Below are positions 59,893-64,000 of a stretch of 64,000 nucleotides of DNA, in pieces. The stretch comes from Neoroseomonas terrae (GTDB taxonomy: Bacteria > Pseudomonadota > Alphaproteobacteria > Acetobacterales > Acetobacteraceae), in assembly GCF_018129025.1 (NCBI RefSeq), contig NZ_JAAEDI010000029.1:1-64000 (forward strand), in the 5' to 3' direction. A program made the translations under genes and the position numbers. The notes under the pieces are model-generated. The model had not been told where the DNA came from. It was given only the letters and a program-made list of their open reading frames with translations, and made no database searches. The number at the start of each line of letters is the position of its first letter. Positions within the stretch are counted from its first letter, which is position 1.

Positions 59893-60531
59893 TCAGGCGC
59901 CGCCCGGCAGCGCCCTGTACGGTAACGGCGCGAAACGCGTCCCATGCAGCGTGATGTCCTGCCAGACCCCGCCGGTCACATAGGGGTCGGCAGCCATCCA
60001 GGCCCGTGCGGCATCATCGGTCGCGTGGCGTGACACGGCGATCGAGCCGCGCATGACGCCGGCCTCGTCCAGGATCGCGCCGCCCACGGCCAGCGTGCCG
60101 TCGGCTGCCATGCCGCTGACGCGCTCGATATGCGCCGCCCGCGCCGCGGCGCGCCGTGCGGGCGCCCCGGCATCCGTGCCGTCCATCGCGACCGTCACCG
60201 TATGCGTGCGCGTGGCGGCGATCGTCTCGCCCGGCTGCGGCAACGGGCGGTAGGGCAGCGGGGCGATGCGGAACGGGTGCGCCACCCAGCGATCCCAGAC
60301 GCCGTCGACAGCGAAGGGCTCCTCGGCGAGATACGCGTCCAGCCCGGCCTTGTCCGGCACGTTCAGCAGCATCAGCGAACCGGCGGCCTGCCAGTCCGGC
60401 GTGAACAACGGCACGCCGAGGGCAAGACGCCCATCCTGCGCCCACTGAGTGAGGACCGTGAGGTGCCTGTCGCGCGACGCCGCGCGGCGGGACGGGTCCG
60501 GCCCGTCCCAGGCGATGATGGCATAGCCCAT
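59893..60531 (-). CDS. Double YciI-domain protein
   Basis: The 212-residue product is two YciI-like (ferredoxin-fold) domains in tandem: residues 1-95 (MGYAIIAWDGPDP, DRHLTVLTQWAQDGRL, end FRIAPLPYRPLP) and 105-210 (THTVTVAMDGTDAG, AARAAHIERVSGMAADGTL, end TRFAPLPYRALP). Each half keeps the His of the family active-site region and a matching APLPYRxLP end, which shows an internal duplication. YciI proteins act as small hydratases or lyases or bind ligands; function here is unknown. Confidence 0.8.
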   Translation of the reverse strand: MGYAIIAWDGPDPSRRAASRDRHLTVLTQWAQDGRLALGVPLFTPDWQAAGSLMLLNVPDKAGLDAYLAEEPFAVDGVWDRWVAHPFRIAPLPYRPLPQPGETIAATRTHTVTVAMDGTDAGAPARRAAARAAHIERVSGMAADGTLAVGGAILDEAGVMRGSIAVSRHATDDAARAWMAADPYVTGGVWQDITLHGTRFAPLPYRALPGGA

Positions 60532-60616
60532 GATGCGTTCCGCCCTTTGTCCGACCACGCATTCTCGCACGAACCCGACGCCGCGTCAGCCGGAGGGGAC
60601 GCGGCGTCGCGCGCGG

Positions 60617-61339
60617 TCAGTACATGTGCTGACCGCCGTTGATCGACAGCGTGGACCCGGTGATGAAGTCCGCATCGTCGGCCGTCAGGAACACCACGCC
60701 GCGTGCTATGTCCTGCGCGGTGCCCAGCCGCCCGCGCGGAATGCGCGCGATGATCTTCTCGAGCACGTCGGGCGGCACGGCGCGCACCATCTCGGTATCC
60801 ACGTAGCCGGGCGCGATGGCGTTCACCGTGATCTGGCCGCGGGCACCTTCCTGCGCCAGCGCCTTGGTGAAGCCGTGGATGCCGGACTTGGCGGCGGCGT
60901 AGTTCACCTGCCCGTACTGGCCCGCCTGGCCGTTGATCGACCCGATGTTGACGATGCGGCCGAACTTCTTCGCCGTCATGCCGTCCCACACCAGCTTGCA
61001 CAGGTTGTAGCAGGACCCGAGGTTGGTATCGATCACCGCGTCCCACATCTCGCGGTTCATCCGCTTCATCGTGCCGTCGCGGGTGATGCCGGCGTTGTTC
61101 ACCAGGATCTCGATCTGGCCCACATCGGCTTCGATCTGCTTCACCGCCCTGACGCAGGCTTCATAGTCGGACACGTCGAACTTGTAGCAGGGAATGCCGG
61201 TGCGCTCGGTGAAGGCCTTGGCCGCCGCGTCGTTGCCGGCATAGGAGGCGACGACCGTGCGCCCCGCGTCCTTCAGTGCCTCGCTGATCGCGGCGCCGAT
61301 GCCGCGCTGACCTCCGGTGACGAGTGCGACGCGAGCCAT
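60617..61339 (-). CDS. phaB: Acetoacetyl-CoA reductase (PhaB)
   Basis: The 240-residue short-chain dehydrogenase starts MARVALVTGGQRGIGAAI (cofactor motif TGxxxGIG). Catalytic residues are in NIGSINGQAGQYGQVNYAAAK (Ser, Tyr-x3-Lys), with VNNAGITRDGTMKRM and APGYVDTEMVRAVP, all typical of PhaB. It reduces acetoacetyl-CoA to (R)-3-hydroxybutyryl-CoA for PHB. FabG is the alternative but the length and the RITRDGTMKRM-like loop favour PhaB. An FNR/FixK-type box lies 67 bases upstream of the start, suggesting control by oxygen. Confidence 0.9.
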   Translation of the reverse strand: MARVALVTGGQRGIGAAISEALKDAGRTVVASYAGNDAAAKAFTERTGIPCYKFDVSDYEACVRAVKQIEADVGQIEILVNNAGITRDGTMKRMNREMWDAVIDTNLGSCYNLCKLVWDGMTAKKFGRIVNIGSINGQAGQYGQVNYAAAKSGIHGFTKALAQEGARGQITVNAIAPGYVDTEMVRAVPPDVLEKIIARIPRGRLGTAQDIARGVVFLTADDADFITGSTLSINGGQHMY

Positions 61340-61405
61340 GCCTGATCTCCTTCGTGGATGGATGCGCGGATGCCGTATCAATGCTCCGCCGACGCTGCGC
61401 AATCC

Positions 61406-61419
61406 TTGACGTTCATCAA
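61406..61419 (-). promoter_or_regulatory. FNR/FixK-type box upstream of phaB
   Basis: TTGAC-GTTC-ATCAA at 61406-61419 matches the TTGAT-N4-ATCAA consensus at 9 of 10 defined positions; on the transcribed strand it reads TTGATGAACGTCAA. A possible -10 (TGATAC, 61380-61375) lies about 32 bases from the box centre, close to the geometry of FNR-activated promoters. Confidence 0.52.
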
Positions 61420-61475
61420 ATCGCGTAAGGCCGGGCGACGCCAGGGGGCAGGTGTGCGGTGCGGGATGGCCGGCA

Positions 61476-62435
61476 TCAGCCCGGTGTCGCGCCCGATGCG
61501 CGCACCACTGGCGCCCAGGCCGCGATCTCCGCACGCACGAAGGCCTGCGCGTCATTGAGGAACAGGGTCCCCGGCAGCGTCGCCGTCTCGGCATAGCGCC
61601 GCGCGATCGTCGGCGTCGCCATCGCCTCGCGGATCGCACCGGCCAGGCGTTCCTGCAGCGCGCGCGGCGTGCCGGCCGGTGCGGCGATCCCGGCCCATCC
61701 ATCCGCGACGATGTCCGGATATCCGCTCTCGATCAGCGTCGGCACCGTGGGGAAATCGGCGATCCGTTCCCGCGTGGTGAAGGCCAGCGGCCGCAGCGAT
61801 CCGGCGCGGATATAGGCCGAGGCTGCCGTCAGGCTGTCCATCACCGACGGCACCGTCCCGGCGATCGCATCGGTCGCCGCCTGCGAACCGCCGCGATAGG
61901 GGATGTGCTGCAGTTCGAACCCCGCCGCCTGCGCCAGCCGCAGCCCGACGAGATGCGGCACCGACCCGATGCCGCTGGTGGCGTAGGCGACGCCGCCCGG
62001 CCGCTTCGCCGCGGCGACGAAATCCGCCACGCTGTGCATCGGTGTCGCCGGGTTCACCAGCAGCAGGTACGGCGTGCCGAGAATCATCGCGATATGCGCG
62101 AAGTCCCGATCGGCATCCCAGGTGATGCGGTCGCGATAGAGCGTGTTGCCCACCGCCATGCCGGAAATGGTCGAGATCAGCAGCGTCGTCCGGTCCGGCG
62201 CCGCGCGGGCGACCAGCCCGGTCCCGAGCGTCGCCCCGGCACCGGGCCGGTTGTCGACCACGATGGTGGTGCCCAGCCGTCGGCCCGTCTCCTCCGCGAT
62301 CAGCCGCGCGATGATGTCGGTCGTGCCGCCCGTAGCGAAGGGCACGACCAGCCGTATCGGCCCCGGATAGGCCTGTGCGAAAGCCGGCCGGGCGGCCAGG
62401 GCGGGCGCGGCGAGGAAAAGGCGGCGGCGAATCAT
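61476..62435 (-). CDS. Bug-family tripartite tricarboxylate receptor (TctC-like)
   Basis: The 319-residue product starts with a signal peptide (MIRRRLFLAAPALAARPAFAQ) and has the Bug pattern PIRLVVPFATGGTTDIIARLIAEE, VVDNRPGAGATLGTGLVA, YATSGIGSVPHLVGLRLAQ and IPYRGGSQAATDAIAGTVPSV. No TctAB genes are adjacent. It is the second Bug receptor in the window and clearly different from the first. Confidence 0.9.
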   Translation of the reverse strand: MIRRRLFLAAPALAARPAFAQAYPGPIRLVVPFATGGTTDIIARLIAEETGRRLGTTIVVDNRPGAGATLGTGLVARAAPDRTTLLISTISGMAVGNTLYRDRITWDADRDFAHIAMILGTPYLLLVNPATPMHSVADFVAAAKRPGGVAYATSGIGSVPHLVGLRLAQAAGFELQHIPYRGGSQAATDAIAGTVPSVMDSLTAASAYIRAGSLRPLAFTTRERIADFPTVPTLIESGYPDIVADGWAGIAAPAGTPRALQERLAGAIREAMATPTIARRYAETATLPGTLFLNDAQAFVRAEIAAWAPVVRASGATPG

Positions 62436-62776
62436 GGCGGAACGTCCCGATAGCGGAACCATGACGTTAGCCCGATCGCCGCCGTACCGGTCGAGCAATT
62501 CGCAGGCAAGGAAGCTGCGCGGACAGCCATGCGCGGCTTGTGTATCGCCCTTCCGCGCGGTGTCTCTCGACAGCATCTTGCGTTGTTGCCGTCGGGCGCG
62601 CCGTAGCCTTGGCGCTTGTCGGGCCGGGCTGCTACCGTCCATGCCATGGCAATGCATCGGCGCATCGCGGGACGAATTACGGGCACGGCCGCCTGAGGTC
62701 AGCGCCCGGGTGGGCGCATCGGCGGCCGCTTTCGTTCCCCACCCGCCCCCGTGTCCTTGCCGAAAGCCTTCCTGTC
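62436..62776. other. 341-base gap without a recognised gene
   Basis: Between the divergent Bug and ACT-like genes. I see scattered promoter-like elements (for example a TTGTCG near 62617) but no spacing I trust, no repeat of the palindrome family and no open frame with a recognisable product. Confidence 0.5.
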
Positions 62777-63046
62777 ATGTCCGATCCTCATCGTCTCGTT
62801 CCCGCGTCCTTCGTCGTGCTGGCCGAGGCCTCGCCTGGCCTGCTGACACGGTTGCTGCAGCCGCTCGCCAAGCGCGATCTGGTGCCTGACCGCGTCCGGG
62901 CGCATCGCGAGGGCGATGCGATGCGCGTCGAGATCTCGCTCGATTCCATGCCGGCCGGCATGGTGCATCTCATCGCCGGCAATCTGGGCCAGGTCTTCGG
63001 CGTGCTGGAGCTGCATGGCGGTGTTGAGGCGTTGCGCGCGGCGTGA
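62777..63046 (+). CDS. Small ACT-like protein
   Basis: The 89-residue product starts MSDPHRLVPASFVVLAEASPGLL. Its alternation of strands and helices (SPGLLTRLLQPLAKRDLVPDRV, then MRVEISLDSMPAGMVHLIAGNLGQVFGVLELH) resembles an ACT domain, as in small subunits of acetolactate synthase. No ilvB is nearby, so a stand-alone amino-acid-binding role is more likely. The upstream extension of the frame (to 62540) has no domain and no ribosome site. Confidence 0.65.
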   Translation: MSDPHRLVPASFVVLAEASPGLLTRLLQPLAKRDLVPDRVRAHREGDAMRVEISLDSMPAGMVHLIAGNLGQVFGVLELHGGVEALRAA

Positions 63047-63128
63047 AGCCAGGTCGCGCAAGATTTCGTGGCGCGCAGCGGCGGTGGCGGAGAAGATCAC
63101 TGCCCGCCACGCCAGCGCCTCCGACCGC

Positions 63129-63788
63129 ATGATGATTCGCGCCCTGACCGTCACTGCCCTGCTCGCGCTCTGCCCACTTGCCGTGGACGCGCAGCCACGC
63201 GCCCGCGCCCCAGCGCCCGCTCCGGCGCCAGTACCCGAGGTCATCCGCCCGCCGGCTGATGCCGACTGGCGAAGCCTCGCCACGCCCCGTGACGTGGACC
63301 GCCTCGCCGCTCTGCCTGCTGCCTGGGCGGAAGCCCTGGAAGGCGCGCGCGCAGGGGGCCAGGTCGCCGCCATCTCCGCGGCCGGCGCGCTTCTCGATTC
63401 CCGTCCCGCCGCCGACGCACCACGCCCGCCGGATGGAACCTATCGTTGCCGCGTCCTGCGCTTCGGCGCCGCGGATTCGGACGCGCCCGCTTTCATTGCC
63501 CACGCGCCATTCCGCTGCCGCATCCGCGCCGAGGCCGGGACCAGCCTCTTCGAGAAGCTCACCGGCTCACAGCGCATCGCCGGCGCTATCCTGCCCGACA
63601 GCCCCACGCGCGCCGTCCTGATCGGCACCGAGGCCTCCGGCGGGGCCTTCCCGGCCTATGGCACCGATGCCGAGCAGGACCGGATCGCCGCGGTCGAGCG
63701 GGTGGGGGCGGATCGCTGGCGGTTGGTGTTCCCGCGCCCGACCAACGGCGCGGTTCTCGAGGTGATGGAACTGGTCCGCGCCCGCTGA
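63129..63788 (+). CDS. DUF4893-type secreted protein
   Basis: The 219-residue product has a signal peptide (MMIRALTVTALLALCPLAVDAQ), an Ala/Pro spacer, and a conserved part with DADWRSLATPRDVDRLAALPAAWAEAL, DGTYRCRVLRFG, FRCRIRAEAGTSLFEKLTGSQRIAG and AVERVGADRWRLVFPRP. This matches DUF4893, an exported alphaproteobacterial family with no known function. ATG 63132 is an equal start candidate. Confidence 0.78.
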   Translation: MMIRALTVTALLALCPLAVDAQPRARAPAPAPAPVPEVIRPPADADWRSLATPRDVDRLAALPAAWAEALEGARAGGQVAAISAAGALLDSRPAADAPRPPDGTYRCRVLRFGAADSDAPAFIAHAPFRCRIRAEAGTSLFEKLTGSQRIAGAILPDSPTRAVLIGTEASGGAFPAYGTDAEQDRIAAVERVGADRWRLVFPRPTNGAVLEVMELVRAR

Positions 63789-64000
63789 TCAGCCGAAGGC
63801 CAGCGCCACCATCACGACGAGCCCGAGGCCGATCCGGTACCAGCCGAAGGGCGTGAAGCCGATTCGACCGATCACCGCCAGCACCGCGCGCACGGTGAAG
63901 AAGGCGACGATGAAGGCGGCCACGAACCCCACGCCGATCTGGCCGAAGGCTGAGAAGTCGATGTCGTGCCGCGCCTTGAACAGCGAATAGAAGGTCGCCG
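63789..64000 (-). CDS. uppP: Undecaprenyl-diphosphatase UppP, C-terminal part (5' truncated)
   Basis: The last 70 codons of the gene are in the window. They contain ATFYSLFKARHDIDFS, IGVGFVAAFIVAFFTVRAVLAVI and the end TPFGWYRIGLGLVVMVALAFG, the conserved last two helices of BacA/UppP. The enzyme dephosphorylates undecaprenyl diphosphate for peptidoglycan and polysaccharide synthesis. It converges on the DUF4893 gene with a zero-base gap. Confidence 0.9.
   Translation of the reverse strand, partial: ATFYSLFKARHDIDFSAFGQIGVGFVAAFIVAFFTVRAVLAVIGRIGFTPFGWYRIGLGLVVMVALAFG

Overview
The window is GC-rich, densely coded chromosomal DNA from an alphaproteobacterium, most likely Acetobacteraceae (Roseomonas-like); the family call is inference. 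Reasons: a GcrA C-terminus at the left edge, an aa3-oxidase cluster coxB-ctaD-ctaB-ctaG, the order ileS-lspA-DUF3035/BamF-M16-M16, rph-rdgB divergent from hrcA, a PhaB-type reductase beside scoAB, and two Bug-type periplasmic solute receptors. I see no phage, integrase, transposase, rRNA or CRISPR; the one RNA gene is tRNA-Ala(GGC).

Layout. 1-6.7 kb: gcrA end, an EamA transporter, a PmtA-like methyltransferase and the cytochrome oxidase cluster. 6.8-13.8 kb: DUF4214 protein, tadA, a DUF2852 membrane protein with a TetR regulator, a GATase1 hydrolase with RluB, an aldo/keto reductase with a second TetR, and rsmD. 13.8-20.4 kb: mutL, a three-gene lipid block (CDP-alcohol phosphotransferase, CdsA-like, PlsC-like), pgi and a secreted histidine phosphatase. 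20.4-28.3 kb: a paired M16 protease, DUF3035 lipoprotein, lspA, ileS and an XRE-cupin regulator. 28.3-42.8 kb: a small HNGGPP protein with a GNAT, a broken STY0301-type gene, RraA-like protein and family 5 solute-binding protein, LOG protein, rdgB-rph-PfpI, hrcA, a Bug-patatin-GntP set, an ABC-F protein and an ICL/PEPM enzyme. 42.8-55.5 kb: the accessory locus described next. 55.6-64 kb: MFS exporter, MetX-like hydrolase, tRNA-Ala, scoAB, a double YciI protein, phaB, a Bug receptor, two small uncharacterised proteins and the end of uppP.

The most interesting region is 42.8-55.5 kb. One minus-strand run encodes a type I secretion ABC transporter, its HlyD-type adaptor, a 1449-residue protein built of 180 uninterrupted octapeptides close to A-L-T-T-T-Q-V-G, and two GT41 (OGT/SPINDLY-type) glycosyltransferases; two methyltransferase genes, one FkbM-type, converge on it. 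The simplest reading is a cytoplasmically glycosylated, Thr-rich surface or secreted fibre with its own exporter. The octads carry a second rhythm: an Asp-type octad recurs at spacings dominated by 4, 6, 10 and 13 octads. The ABC transporter looks broken: its nucleotide-binding domain stops about 30 residues after Walker A and runs directly into the HlyD coding sequence in another frame, so a deletion appears to have removed most of the ATPase domain.

A second theme is a family of intergenic composite palindromes. Five gaps (6.8, 9.5, 23.2, 27.5 and 33.6 kb) carry inverted pairs of a modular unit, four of them 222-254 bp long in total. Several clean operator-like sites lie in front of regulators or their neighbours, and phaB has an FNR/FixK-type box upstream.
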